Shown: positions 33,931-45,663, counted from the stretch's first letter. The stretch: DNA of 64,000 nt from Branchipolynoe longqiensis (GCA_030323885.1 CM059198.1:56136917-56200916); one strand, 5' to 3'. Notes: generated by a model not told the origin, from the letters alone. Made by a program: numbers and translations.

Positions 33931-34528
33931 CCATCCCTTGCCTCCCGCCGCTGACGGGAAACATCGATTTTCGTTAATCAACCCAGGAAGCGTCTCCTGT
34001 GGTTGGTGGCTGGATTCTCCACCCGGTCACCCTGGAGTAGAGGACCAGGTAGCTGGAGGTGGGAGGGCGGGCAGTAGGAGGTACAGGTGGTGTAGGGGTG
34101 TGGTCCGGGGGGAGGGGGTTACTGGGGGGAGGGGAGGGGGGCAAGGTTCAGGGGATAGTCTATACTACAAACGGGCGGAGAAAATCCCCTAAAAGAAAGC
34201 GACTGACTGCAACCCCATCAACCCCATCAAACAAAGCAAAAAAGGTCTCACAACAGCCAAGTCGAGAAAATGAATCGATTTTGACCGTTCTGGCTTTTAA
34301 CCGCCAACGAGATTAATTCATTCATCCGATGAGTGACAAGTTTGAATTTGAGATACTGACTCCTCCTCCACCTCCTCCTCCAAATTAACTGATTCATTTT
34401 CGTAAAGTCATCATAATTTCTAGTAATTTGGCATCAATACCGGTCACACACTTTGTGTTTGTTTATTTGGAAATTAATGATAACATTTCTTGACAATTAG
34501 CAGTATTCCTTCTGTAAGCGATAAGTAG
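33931..34528. other. No gene identified
   Basis: A G-rich stretch lies at 34050-34150. The 84-codon frame at 33938-34192 shows no motif. The rest is unremarkable. Confidence 0.35.
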
Positions 34529-34529
34529 T

Positions 34530-34640
34530 TAAACGTATCAATTTAGCAAGTAATTGGTTTGACTCGGCCAGGATTCAATCCCCAGTCTGTTTAGCATAGG
34601 TATGCTTGCACTTTTATTGATTCAGCCATCGTGTCTGGTC
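34530..34640 (-). mobile_element. SINE head and body fragment
   Basis: Minus strand: decayed tRNA-like head (ACACGATGGCTGAATCAA) and part of the common body. Confidence 0.6.
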
Positions 34641-34713
34641 TTCCAGGCTGGTACTTTTGCAAGCCGAGACTTTTGCCAGTTGAATATATTCCTGCACAAT
34701 GATTAAGAATATG

Positions 34714-35033
34714 TTGGTTGTTGGAGTTTTATATCCTGGCAACATCTAAGGTCATGTAAAGACAGGTACCGACTTGTGACACTGCTCACTCATGGCGACC
34801 TTATAGTGCTGTGCTACTCGGAAATTAGGCCAGTTTCATCATGACCTGATATCACACTCAGTCACATTATCCTGACACTGACCCAACCAATCCTAATAAT
34901 GCTGGGCGCCTGGCTAGGAAGCGACAAGTATAAATTTTAAAGTAATTCATTTGAATCAACCAGGGTTCGAACCCGTGGTTTCGAATCCCACAATCTACTA
35001 AAATGGGAGACCGACGCTCAACTTATTCGAGCA
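34714..35033 (-). mobile_element. Full-length SINE-A between 41-bp direct repeats
   Basis: Complete minus-strand copy with head 1, body and tail A. The flanks at about 34674-34716 and 35037-35078 share CCAGTTGAATA-ATTCCTGCACAA and onward for about 41 bp with a few mismatches, much longer than usual SINE TSDs. Confidence 0.88.
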
Positions 35034-35092
35034 TATTTTTCCAGTTGAATAGATTCCTGCACAACGATCAAGATTATGTACACTAACTTATA

Positions 35093-35205
35093 CACACATG
35101 TGCAGTCACACAAGCGCACTAAGACATTCACACTCACATACACATATGGGCACATGCATGCATACACACACTCTCATACACACATACACTCACACACACT
35201 CTGGC
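35093..35205. repeat. CA-rich microsatellite
   Basis: ACACTCACA-type simple sequence. Confidence 0.8.
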
Positions 35206-35550
35206 ACATGACAATATAATCTGCTGATATATAAGTCCCGGCTGGCAAAAGTCCCAGCTCTGGGAAATGGTTGGGTTGCAACTATTGGCTCACAAATAGC
35301 AGGTGGCAAATCGCAGGTGGCAAATGTCGTGACAGCATGCAACTCGAACTGCTCCCCCGAGAGAAGGAATTGTGCACGCGCTTAGTCTGATTTGTGGCTG
35401 TAGTGAGTGTTGCTCCTGCATCGATTCTGAGCATTACGCCTTTCGGTGCTGGGTCGTGGTTCCAGCTGCCACAGGCACCATCTTCAGCACATATTGGCAG
35501 TTACACCAGACACAAATCTGCATTCTTCAGTCCAATTCCTAACGCTCAAC

Positions 35551-35828
35551 ACCAGATGGGATGGCCGAATGAGTTGAGCATTCGTCTCCCTTTTTGGTAG
35601 ATCGTGGGATTCAAATCCACAAGTTCGAACCCTGGTCGAGTCGAACCAATGACGTAAATATTTATTCTTGTCGCTTTCTAGGCAGGTGCTTGGCATTATT
35701 TGGATTGGCCAATGACTGGGTGGCTCAGTGTAAGGATAATGTGACTGAGTGGGATATCGGGTCATGGTGATGGTGGTCTGGTCTCCCAGTGAGGCAGCAC
35801 TATGAAGTCGATATGAGTGCCCACTGTC
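35551..35828 (+). mobile_element. SINE-A with head 1
   Basis: Head 1, body and most of tail A. It ends inside GCCCACTGTCAC, where it fuses to an oppositely oriented SINE. Confidence 0.88.
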
Positions 35829-36032
35829 ACCATGACCCAATATCCCACTGAGTCACATTATCCTCACACTATGTTATCCAGCCCTTACCTTGTCCTATTA
35901 ATGGCGATCACCAGGCTAGGAAGCGACAAGTATCAATTTTATAAGTCATTTCTTTGACTCGACCGGGAACCAAACTCCCGACCTCCCACAAGGGAAGCCC
36001 GCGTTCTACCGAATGGGGCCACAATGCCCGGT
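35829..36032 (-). mobile_element. SINE-A with head 2
   Basis: Minus strand: head 2 (CATTCGGTAGAACGCGGGC, GGTTCCCGGTCGAG), body, and the start of tail A. Tail-to-tail with the previous copy. Confidence 0.85.
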
Positions 36033-36034
36033 GA

Positions 36035-36560
36035 GTGTGGGATGGTGAGTGCAGTGGTATCACACAAAGGCATTCCCCAGATCTACCACATCCTGCCACC
36101 ACCACCTGCCACCTGGCACGTGTAACCAACCACCCTGTAGAAACAGGGCTTTGTCTACACCAAACAGACTCGCACCTGATCCTCTCTTCACACCGCACCT
36201 GCCACTCAGTGTATCCCACATGCCTGACCCTTCCTCACCGCCTCCTCACCCTACACCCCACATCATTCTCCACCCAGTAACCCCGATCTCCTCCCTGAGC
36301 TTTCCACCACCCCACCTCACCTTATTCTACAACCCACCTTCCAATAACCCCCACCCCCTCCCCCACCCCACCCCACATCAGTGCACCTCACCCCACCTCT
36401 CCCTGCACATGTGACACACCACGCTAAGTCATAGTACACACACCTCACCTCACCTCACCTCACCCCACCTCACCCCACCTCAGCTTACGTTACTCCCACC
36501 ACACCTCCAACCACTCAATCCATTACCTCCTCCCATCCTCCCATCCTCTTCAACCAATAC
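36035..36560. other. No gene; C-rich simple sequence
   Basis: ACCTCACCTCACC repeats at 36440-36485 and general CA/CC-rich DNA. No supported gene. Confidence 0.5.
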
Positions 36561-36579
36561 ACTTCCCTGCCAAGCATCT

Positions 36580-36785
36580 CCACCAGTTAGCCAATGCACA
36601 ACTCCCCCCCCACCCCCCGCCACCGTAGTTCTCCAACAGTCAGCCAATGCACAGCTCCCCCCCCCCCCCCACCCCCACCCCCACAGTAGTTGGTCACCAG
36701 TTAGCCAATGCACAACCTCTCCCCACCCCCACACTCCACACGCCCCCACAGCAGTTCTCCACTAGTTAGCTAATGCACGACCCCC
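36580..36785. repeat. About 55-60 bp tandem repeat, four units
   Basis: CAGTTAGCCAATGCACAACT followed by poly-C and AGTTCTCCAC, four times. Confidence 0.8.
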
Positions 36786-36789
36786 CTCC

Positions 36790-37208
36790 TCCAAACCCTC
36801 ACCCACCCACCACACACATTAATGCACATCTACTCACACACACCCCCATCGCTCTCCTCCCCAACCTCTCCTCCACTCACAGTCGTCTGGCCTGTCAAGT
36901 TGATGTCAGTCTGTTCATAGTCTCAATACCCCCACCCCACCCACCCCACCCACATTCACACATGCACAGTACACACCACACCTTCTTAAACTCCGAGGGG
37001 TTGAACCACTGCCTCATACGCATGCGTGTACAGAACCGGCAGCAGAATGCGTCGGCCGGCCTGTGCAGGCTAGGGGCATTGTTGTTGGCGTCACTACGTC
37101 ACGTCCGGTCTCCTGACAGTGAGGCTTAAACAGGTCCCCTGGGCCTTCCCGAATACGTCAGGTCGGGAACCACCCAGCCAACGTCCACCTCTGTTTGAGG
37201 GTGTGTCT
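36790..37208. other. No recognised feature
   Basis: C-rich up to about 36970, then mixed sequence with several CpGs at 37010-37150. No ORF of note. Confidence 0.4.
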
Positions 37209-37210
37209 GA

Positions 37211-37521
37211 TCCGACGGGATGCCCGAATGAGTTGGGCGTCCGTCTCCCTTTTTGGTAGATTATGGAATTTGAACACTAGTTGAGTCAAACCGATTACTT
37301 AAAAATTGATACTTGTCCCTTCATAGTCAGGCACTCTGCATTATTAGGATAGGGCAAGGACTGGTCGGTTCAGTGTTGGGATAATGTGGAATCAGATATC
37401 GGGTCACAGTGTCCCAGGGGCCTGGTCTCCCAGTGGGACAGCACTATAAAGCCGTCATGAGTGTGTACTGTCACTATTCGGCACCCATCCTGATACGATG
37501 ACCTTAGATGTTGCCAGGACG
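37211..37521 (+). mobile_element. SINE-A with head 1
   Basis: Complete head 1, body and tail A up to GATGTTGCCAGGACG. Confidence 0.88.
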
Positions 37522-37553
37522 TCGGTTGATTGGTTGGTTGTTGGAGTTTTACA
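37522..37553 (-). mobile_element. SINE-A tail end, inverted
   Basis: GGTTGGTTGTTGGAGTTTTA abuts the previous copy in the other orientation. Confidence 0.6.
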
Positions 37554-37579
37554 GAAACCCAGTTAGGGGCACTTCAAGC

Positions 37580-37900
37580 CATCGCAGGCTGGGGTGGGGT
37601 GCGGGACGGGCGGAGAGGAGAGGCGGGCGACGGGGGGGGGTTCAGGAAGCTGGGGGGGGGGCGGACGGCCGTCAACTGAGGGCTCTCAGACCGCCTCAAC
37701 TGCCTGCCTGCCGGTTTGCCCACCACCCCCCTCCCCACTCCATCCCCCAACCTCATCTTGGTTATAAATACCCCCACCTACCCCCAGCATTCCCCTGCCC
37801 CCTCCCTCCCTCCCCACACCCCGTCCCGTAATGACCGCCCATGTCAGCAAATATATATATACTCCCCCCCCCCCCCCCCCCCCGACACACACCCATTCCT
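37580..37900. other. G-rich then C-rich simple sequence
   Basis: GGGGGG tracts at 37630-37670 and a C run at 37865-37882. No gene supported. Confidence 0.5.
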
Positions 37901-38002
37901 TAACCACTAATCACACTGTCCTAATCCTAAACATAATCTATTGATTATACAATTTGGTCAAGGTAACTGTTGGCGCTTTTTTCCCCCTTAGGTTTGTGGC
38001 GT

Positions 38003-38308
38003 TCTCTGTGGTGGAGTGGTTAGAGTGTCTGACTTTTTTCTAGGTCAGACTCCTAATCTGAGGGTCGGCGGTTCGATTCCCCATGCCCCCAGCTCTGCCA
38101 ATTTGGATTTCCACCGCTGTGTATAACTTACAGCTTCATCAAAGGCCGGTTGCTCTCATACCATGTCTAGGTGGTGTGGGAGGTTAAAAATCCCTTGGGT
38201 TGGTAAAAGTGTAGGCTCGGGCTTTCTATCGACCAGCAATGGAATGAGGAAGACCAGTCCTCTATGAGTGAAATTTCCCCTGCTTAAACAACTAATGGAC
38301 CAACAAAA
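38003..38308 (+). mobile_element. Full-length SINE-C (head 3 with tail B)
   Basis: A different tRNA-like head (GGTGGAGTGGTTAGAGTGTC, B box GGCGGTTCGATTCCCC), its own body (GCCCCCAGCTCTGCCAATTT through TTGGTAAAAG), then the same tail B as SINE-B (ATGGAATGAGGAAGACC to CTAATGGACCAAC). Confidence 0.88.
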
Positions 38309-38317
38309 ACAAATTTG

Positions 38318-38681
38318 TTAAAGTTGGATAGTCCGATGAAAACATCACCTTTTCAAAACCAAAACACTCACCTATATTTGATTCTACATATCTAACGTAG
38401 ATACTGGTGGGACTTATTGAGCATGTGCTCCCACATAGAACTTAGAAGGGCATGCTGAGTCAATTTAATACAACCTGTTTCTGGATAAGCCTATGGTATC
38501 AGAGTGTTGGTATGCTTGCCAAAATTAATCTTGCGTGATTGCGCCTCAAATATATCCAAGGTCAGCCATTTAAAATAAAAGTTACTGCAAACTAAAGTAA
38601 GATGGATTATAACAATCAATTTAATATATTTATCGCAGAAAAAGGCCAAAGCTCAACAGCATCGGACTATGGAACTATAAA
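38318..38681 (+). mobile_element. MITE M, copy 1
   Basis: Starts TTAAAGTTGGATAGTCCGAT; the right end (TCGGACTATGGAACTATAAA) is its diverged inverted copy. The interior includes AAACTAAAGTAAGATGGATT. No ORF. Confidence 0.75.
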
Positions 38682-38697
38682 ATCTTCTAATATTTTA

Positions 38698-38734
38698 TTT
38701 TAATGGCCTATCCACATGATAGGCCATTAAATGG
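38698..38734. repeat. Short perfect hairpin
   Basis: TTTAATGGCCTATC and its complement GATAGGCCATTAAA are separated by CACAT: a 14-bp stem. Confidence 0.8.
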
Positions 38735-38737
38735 GGT

Positions 38738-38782
38738 GGGGAGGCTTTCGCTCTCCCGATTGAGCCACGGCGTCCGGTTCTC
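38738..38782 (-). mobile_element. tRNA-like SINE head fragment
   Basis: Minus strand CGCCGTGGCTCAATCGGGAG contains an A-box-like motif. No B box, so not a tRNA gene. Confidence 0.4.
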
Positions 38783-38964
38783 TGTAGAATATATCAGTAA
38801 TATGTGAAGAGCTGATGGTGGTGTCCTTGGTTATATTCCCATAACGGATTATAGAGCACATAATTATATATCAGAGAGAACAGACAAGGGCAGAGGGCCA
38901 CTGGTCCCCAGGGCTGGTACAGACATGCGCATACTGCACAGGCCGACATCAGGGAATGTCATCA

Positions 38965-39985
38965 CTCCAGTCCTGCGGATAGCTATCAGAGACTAATGTC
39001 ATTGCTATCATGTGGATACCAAGGAATAATGTCACTGCTGTCATGTGGATAGCTATCAGGGACTAATGTCACTGCAGTCTTGTGGATAGCTACCAGGGAC
39101 TAATGTCACTGCTGTCATGTGGATAGCTATCATGGTCTAATGTCACTGCTGTCTTGTGGATAGCTACCAGGGACCAATGTCACTTCTGTCATGTGGATAG
39201 CTATCAGGGACTAATGTCACTGGTATCATGTGGATAGCTATCAGGGACTAATGTCACTGCTGTCATGTGGATAGCTAACATGGACTAATGTCACTGCTGT
39301 CATGTGGATAGCTATCAGGGATTACTGTCACTGTTGTCATGTGTATAGCTAATGGGGATTAATATCACCTCTGTCATGTGGATAGCTATCAGGGGCTAAT
39401 GTCACTTCTGTCATGTGGATAGCTACCAGGGACTAATGTCACTGCTGTCATGTGGATAGCTATCAGAGATTAATGTCAGTGATGTCATGTGAATAGCTAT
39501 CAGGGACTAATGTCACAGCTGTCATGTGGATAGCTATCGGGGACTAATGTCTAATGTCACTGCTGTGTTGTGGATAGCTATCAGGGACTAATGTCACTTC
39601 TCTCATGTGGATAGCTAACAGGGACTAATGTAACTTCTGTCATGTTGATAGCTATCAGCGACTAATGTCACTGCTGTCATGTGGATAGCTATCATGGACT
39701 ATTGTCACTGCTGTCATGTGGATAGCTAACAGGGAATAATGTCACGTATATCATGTGGATAGCTAATACGGATCAATGGCACTACTCTCATGTGGATATC
39801 TCTCAGGGACTAATGTAACTTCTGTCATGTGGATAGCTATCAGGGACTAATGTCACTGCTGTCATGTGGATAGCTATCAGGAACTAATGCCACTGTTGTC
39901 ATGTGGATAGCTATCAGTGACTGATGTCACTTCTGTCATGTGAATAGCTATTAGGGACTAATGTCACTGCTGTCACGTGGACATT
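38965..39985. repeat. 37-bp minisatellite, about 28 units
   Basis: Unit CTATCAGGGACTAATGTCAC plus TGCTGTCATGTGGATAG. The 37-bp spacing is exact at 39061 and 39098. Each unit joint contains the palindrome GATAGCTATC. Confidence 0.92.
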
Positions 39986-39989
39986 TAGG

Positions 39990-40536
39990 CTAACCCTAGA
40001 TTAGATGATAAACAATCACATCCTTAGGCAGAGTAGTTATTGGTGAATGACAACTTAGTCTAAAATCAATCAAAAACTGGCTTGGTATGAATCACCTTAA
40101 ACAAGCTGTGGAGTCGATGGTTCCAGCATGTAAGGTTCATTTATATTGGCCTAGTGTTGGGGAATTGGTAGAGAATTCAAATAAAACAATATAGCGGTCA
40201 CTAGAAGCTATCAATGTGAATTATGTCATCAAGTATTCACCCCAAAGTAGTTGCACCAATAGTATTTGAACCAGATATTCACTTTAGCATATTCTATTGC
40301 AAATTTGTGTGGTTATTTCAATAATCTAGTCATCATTTTTCTATAGGGTTTGCTAAGAAGTCCTCTCAGAGAGACTGCTGTGGGAGGAACTAATTTAACC
40401 CCTTATCAACATAGCCACCATCATGGTTACATGGACCCTCCCTGCCTTGACTTACAGGCATGCCAGATTTCCGCTGTTTCGCGGATTTCCAAGGAATCAC
40501 GATGTACAGGACAACAGTTGATAGTTCGAATCCTTT
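39990..40536. other. No recognised feature
   Basis: AT-rich unique-looking DNA. No ORF with motifs. Confidence 0.4.
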
Positions 40537-40540
40537 TCTT

Positions 40541-40576
40541 ATATGACCTTAGATGTAGCTAGAATATAAAAGCCAA
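40541..40576 (+). mobile_element. SINE-A tail remnant
   Basis: ATATGACCTTAGATGTAGCT plus AGAATATAAAAGCC matches the end of tail A. Confidence 0.55.
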
Positions 40577-40689
40577 ACAAGGATGAGCTAAATATGAGCG
40601 ATAATATGGGTACAAGGATTGTGCTGAGTTTATGGGAGAAGATCTACGCTTTTGCGACCCCCTAATGAGCATAGAAGTACACCGACGAA

Positions 40690-40836
40690 CATCGACGTAC
40701 ATTGCTGTTAGCATAATGAATGAGTAATGCATTACTACGTATCCCGATGTAGCGGCCAAAAATCACATACATGGGTATACGTTTGCGCGATGTGTCATTA
40801 TGTGACAGCCCCATTACATGTATGTGACCAGGCCTT
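40690..40836. mobile_element. PIF/Harbinger-like right ends (E5)
   Basis: TTATGTGACAGCCCCA|TTA (40797-40816) and TATGTGACCAGGCCT (40821-40835) are right ends of the CTGTCACA and CTGGTCACA types. ACGT-containing words precede them. No left end is seen. Confidence 0.5.
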
Positions 40837-40990
40837 TCCCCTCACCCTCCATCACACACCCCAGTCACACAATCACACACCCTTAGCCATTCATAAATAC
40901 CTCAACACACCCTCACATACCCTCACTTACCTTCACCCACCTTCACATATTCTTACACCACCTTACATACTACCCACACACACACACATC

Positions 40991-41142
40991 TGGAGTGGTG
41001 GCCGACTCGATAGAGTGCAGGCTTCCCGTGCAGAAGGTCATGAGTTCGATTCTCGGTCGAGTCAAACCAATGACTTACAAAATTGATACATTTCACTTCC
41101 TAGCCTGGTGCTAGACATTAATAGGATAGGGCAAGGACTGGT
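40991..41142 (+). mobile_element. SINE-A with head 2, tail truncated
   Basis: GGAGTGGTGGCCGACTCGAT, B box GAGTTCGATTCTCGG, and common body to GGCAAGGACTGG. Confidence 0.85.
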
Positions 41143-41524
41143 TATTTGCGGATAGAATCGGAACAACTCCGTCACACACTCATTTCCAAACACAACATCT
41201 CTAACCGGCTGGAGATGAGGACCGATTTTACAGTACCTTGCTTTAGAATGATGTGGGTTCGATTCCTGCGCTAGGCGCAATATTTCCCACTTTCATCACC
41301 GCCCCACAACACTGGGTCCATGACCAGGATCATGTACACACTACATGCTTTATGGTTGTTGAACCTACCCTCTGTATGTATATGTAACTGCATTGCCCAT
41401 ATGGATTAAATTACCATTTAAAAGACTTACAATTTCAAGGGCACGAGTGTAGTAGTCTGCAATGACCTCTCAGACAGGGAGCCATATATATACAGGTAGG
41501 CATGAGTAGGTTGGTGACATCAGG

Positions 41525-41590
41525 GAGCCTAGGTGGTGTAATGGATAGCACACTGGGGAGATGTGGGTTCGAAACCCGCTCTATACACAA
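41525..41590 (+). mobile_element. tRNA-like SINE head fragment
   Basis: AGGTGGTGTAATGGATAGC (A box) and GGGTTCGAAACCC (B box) are close together with no anticodon stem, so this is a pol III-type head and not a functional tRNA. A related piece is at 60563-60622. Confidence 0.5.
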
Positions 41591-41630
41591 TCTTCCCATT
41601 TTCATTTAGCTCCCCCCCCCACAAGACTAA

Positions 41631-42090
41631 TGCTGCGTTCATATGGTCCTGGTGAATATGGTGAACTTCCCACTTCCTACCAGAGAACACGACCATGTAA
41701 ACTAAGAGCGTTCATTAGACAATTCGCGGTAAATCAAACCCATGCACATTTCAGGCTGGGCGATAATAGAGGCAAACTACAATACATGCGTAAATAACAC
41801 GTAAGCTGCACCTTTTTGGTATATAGCATCCACTACCATAATAATACATGTAAGGTTTTTTATTCATGGACAATGCTTTCATTACAAACATATTTTTGTC
41901 AACTTATTATAGAACCTTACCACGCAACTTTTCGCCATTTTCAGCCATTTTTTCAGAAGTGGTGAATATTGAGCCGCTTAAAAAATCTCCAGTTCACAGG
42001 TGGTGTTCACCAGTTGTGAAATCAATTGAACAAAATTCTCCAGTTGTGAAGTGGCAAACACCATTTTCACCAGTTCATATGAACGCAGCA
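41631..42090. mobile_element. TIR element J
   Basis: Ends TGCTGCGTTCATATG and CATATGAACGCAGCA are inverted. Weaker inverted identity (CTGGTGAA, ATGGTG, CCACTTC) runs to about 48 bp. Flanks are TAA on the left and TTA on the right. No ORF. Confidence 0.75.
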
Positions 42091-42094
42091 TTAC

Positions 42095-43795
42095 ATATCA
42101 GCTATTTATATATGCCGAGTGCCAGGCTAGATAATCAAACAAACAGAGAGAACAAGAATGGAAGCTTTTGATTATGACTGTAACATTATTACAATCTCAA
42201 TTGACCATCTGTGCATGACTGATATAATTGTGGTATAATCACAAAAATGAGGCTTACTGGATGCGGAACAGAGAGGGTGGGTCGGGGTTGGATGGAGGCA
42301 GTGGGTGGGGACGTGGGGATTGAAGCATCTCAAAGTCAGGCAAGAAATCATGTCGCGCACCAGTGCTTCTTGCTTTTAGGGTTGTTTGTACCCTTACGAC
42401 GGTTACCAGCTGCAGAACTGCAGCAATATAGAAAGGCCCCAAGAAATCCGTCCAATCTTTGGTTGAAGATTAATCTTCAGTAGGGACGGTTGTAGAAGCT
42501 GGGGATGTGTTTAGACCATTCAAAACAGCAAAGCATTGAGGCGGCCCCAAATCTCTCCGGTCCGGCAGTAGCAGAGCACTTGTATCCAGTCAACAGCAGC
42601 AAGGATTTAGGAGGAAGGGACGGTCAAAGGTGGGTACAGTGGTTCCAGGAACAATAACAAAGCGAGAGGAACGATAAGGTAAAGGGCCCCACCTATGATG
42701 TATGCGCTAAGTCAGTACACTCCTGGTGTGAACAACTCCATTGATCAGGGGGAGAAGTAAGCCTAGGAGAAAAAAAAAGGGTAGAGTATAAGTGCACCAG
42801 TAATTAAATTAGGAGAGTTGAGTCAAAGGACCGTGTCTATTTGCTCTATGGTGACCGACCGGTGAGCCAAAGACACAGACAGAGTAAGAGTAGAAAGTGA
42901 AATGCTGGCGGTCTCCCCCTCCTGGAACTCTTTTCAGACAATATGAATGAGGAGCATGGCCAGCGGAGAGGAGATAGAGAGAGGTGTGGACGAAGTCCGG
43001 TCCAGAGAGCAAGTGCACCAGTGATCACTTGACGTTTTTCAGTATACACTATTTAGCTACAAAAGTGGTGTTGCTAATGTTCTAACTGCCTCCCTGTGCC
43101 ACTTTGCATTAAGAGTAATACAGTTACACTCAGGGATTTTTATGTTGCAATTGATCTTAGCATCCAACCTTAATAATAGTTATCTCAGGAAACCAACTAT
43201 ATGACAACGTCAAATCACACTACTTATATTTCTGGATCCCATTTCCCTAGCCAATGATAGGGCCCTGCAGTGCACTAATGCTGAAGTGGAGAATGAGGAG
43301 CAATGCTATTCATAAGGTCATATGAGCAGATCAGTGAGGAGTGCATGAAACTAACTGAGTAAATCTCGAAAATGCTGAATTTTCAAGAGGCTATTGCAAC
43401 TGTCAAGGTAAACATTTATTCCTACTTGTGAGAGCTGCAATATAATGTAACTCTCCTAAAAACATCCTAGTCTTCTGATATTTGAACCCGGTTTGCGTTT
43501 GATGTCTAACTTGTAAACAGTGAGTTTATCCATATGTGACGTCACCTAGCAAAAGGCGCTATTTCGGACATAGGTCCCGGCCAATCCGCGAGTGGCGCTA
43601 CTATAGCCATGCCACTTTGTGCAACGCAATCCAGGGTGTCCCTCAGGCATGAACATAGATAGATCCATTTGAGTTGTTTTCTGTCAAAAAGGATTTGGTT
43701 TCCAGTTAAAGTCTATCAATTTCATATTGAGTAGGTCTACGGCATTATATAAGGGATGTGGCAACTTTTGCGGTCAAACAGATTTTACTATCGGA
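42095..43795. other. No gene identified
   Basis: About 1.7 kb without a family I recognise. A GC-moderate part at 42240-43020 has short open frames with no motifs. TAAGTGCACCAGTAATTAA at 42788 also occurs inside MITE M copy 3. Confidence 0.35.
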
Positions 43796-43814
43796 ATGAT
43801 GGTATCCTTCTGTG

Positions 43815-43890
43815 GAGTAGTGGGATATTGGGTCATGGTGCTGGCAGTACGGCATCCCAGTGGTGCAGCACTATGAACACCACAGTGGGT
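43815..43890 (+). mobile_element. SINE-A tail fragment
   Basis: AGTGGGATATTGGGTCATGG, then GTGGTGCAGCACTATGAA. Confidence 0.7.
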
Positions 43891-44263
43891 GTATTCCGAT
43901 CATTTAGCAACCCACATTATTTAACGCAAATATTTAGTTGGTGGTAAATAGTTTGTATTGTTCAGAATAACACATTTGTCAGCGGTGCAGCACTGCTCAT
44001 GCGCTCATATCTCTGTGAGTCATTTCGCCATTTACACACATCTTTTTTCTTTGTTTGGGGGGCGGGGATAATTAAATGTGTTTATATCTCTGAACATGCA
44101 ATTTATCAGTGTCATATTAATGATGAATAAGCCAGGAAATGAGAATTTGATGAATGATGACAAATTATGTACATTGGTACTTTTCGATTGATGATAGTGC
44201 TTTGGGATGTCAGTGGCGCGATCGGTTGCTTATATATATATTTATAGTTGGTTTCATCGCTTA

Positions 44264-44599
44264 AGCGGCTGTCACACATCACCGGATTGGGGGAAACAGA
44301 CAGAAACCAAACAAAGTCTGGTTTGTGTCCGTTCAAGTTTTGAAATGCGGACAACTAGGAATGGATGCCACCGGATTGACGTCTACGGTTCTTGTCCTGT
44401 TTGAGTTTGTTTCGTCCGTTGGCTGTTTGTTTCATGTCCATTTCATGTCTGTTTCATGTCCATTTCATGTCTGTTTCATGTCTGTTCATAGTCCCGATGT
44501 CCCAACATTTTTGACACATTTTAATACATTTTGATTCTTATCACCACCGGACTAGACAATTCTGTCCGTTGCTCAATCCGGTGATGTGTGACACCTGCT
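44264..44599. mobile_element. PIF/Harbinger-like element E2
   Basis: Ends AGCGGCTGTCACACATC and GATGTGTGACACCTGCT, flanked by exact TTA duplications (44261-44263 and 44600-44602). ACACATCACCGGATTG is repeated in inverse near the right end. The interior at 44430-44490 is made of TTTCATGTCYGTTTCATGTC words. No ORF. Confidence 0.8.
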
Positions 44600-45058
44600 T
44601 TAGATTCGGATGTTCTGTGATATGGCATAAATCCAGAAAATGTGGGTAGCTGTAAGGTGTTAGTACTGTTACTTAGTGTGTAGGCAGCGGGCACACAACT
44701 GAGGCAGCTGAAGGGTGGCGAGGGTCTCTTCGCTTCGGGCTGGAGTTGGTGAAGCGGAGAGTGGAGAACGGACCAGACAGAATAGGTATGAAAACCCAGG
44801 GGATACCGAATGTAATGCACACGGAATGATGAATCCCCACCGATGGGGTTGAAGGTCAACTAGCTCTACTCAGTGACGTCACGCAGTGGATGGATCGGTA
44901 AATTCACCGGGGTTTTAGAAGCCAGAGGGAAAAGGCGTCAGATTCGCAATTATTTAACAGACGCTTCGGATCGTTTCACCTCTGGGGATTTAGGGTGGTG
45001 TTGCATTAGAATACTAATCTTCTTTTGAACTAATAATAGTATTATTGCTAATAAGACC

Positions 45059-45106
45059 AGACGGGATGGCCGAATGAGTTGAGCGTCCATCTCCTGTTTT
45101 GGTGAA
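45059..45106 (+). mobile_element. SINE head 1 fragment
   Basis: AGACGGGATGGCCGAATGAG, cut after TCTCCTGTTTTGG. Confidence 0.75.
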
Positions 45107-45202
45107 GTAAAAAACATAATGGCTGATAAGTCCATATTAGGCAGTATCAGGCGATATCTTGGTATATCATGCAACATTTAGTACATTATACTACTGCCTT
45201 AA

Positions 45203-45582
45203 TACAGAGGGACCAGATGGGATGGCCGAATGAGTCAAGCATCCGTCTACTGTTTTGGGAGATCGGGAGATCCGAACCCATGAGTTTGTGGGTTCGAATC
45301 CTGGTCGAGTCAAAGCAATGACTTAAAAATGTATACTTGTCGCTTCCTAGCCTGGCGCTCAGCATTGTTCGGATAGGGCAAGGACTGATTGGCTCAGTGT
45401 CAGGATAATGTGACTGAGTCAGATATCAGGTCAGGGTGCTGGCTGCCTAGTTTCCCAGTGGGGCAGCACTATTTAGTCGCCATGACTGTGCGCACTGTCA
45501 CAAGTCGGTACCCATCCTGATATTACCTTAGATGTTGCTAGGACGTAAAACAACAAGCAAACAGAAACAAATACTACAGAGG
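45203..45582 (+). mobile_element. Full-length SINE-A with head 1 and TSD
   Basis: Head 1, body and tail A (45211-45574) between TACAGAGG at 45203-45210 and 45575-45582. The tail ends AAAACAACAAGCAAACAGAA. Confidence 0.9.
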
Positions 45583-45663
45583 AAAACACCTATCTACAAG
45601 TAGGACCACATTTCACAGTGTGAGCTGAACCATGCTATATCATGTAATATATATCATACTGCT

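Noticed and set aside
38965..39985. CRISPR-like look of regularly spaced repeats
   Set aside because: Units are contiguous and vary throughout; there are no unique spacers, and the context is eukaryotic. The same holds for the 45-bp array at 20365-21010.
41525..41590. Functional tRNA on the plus strand
   Set aside because: A and B boxes are present but the sequence between them is too short to form an anticodon arm.
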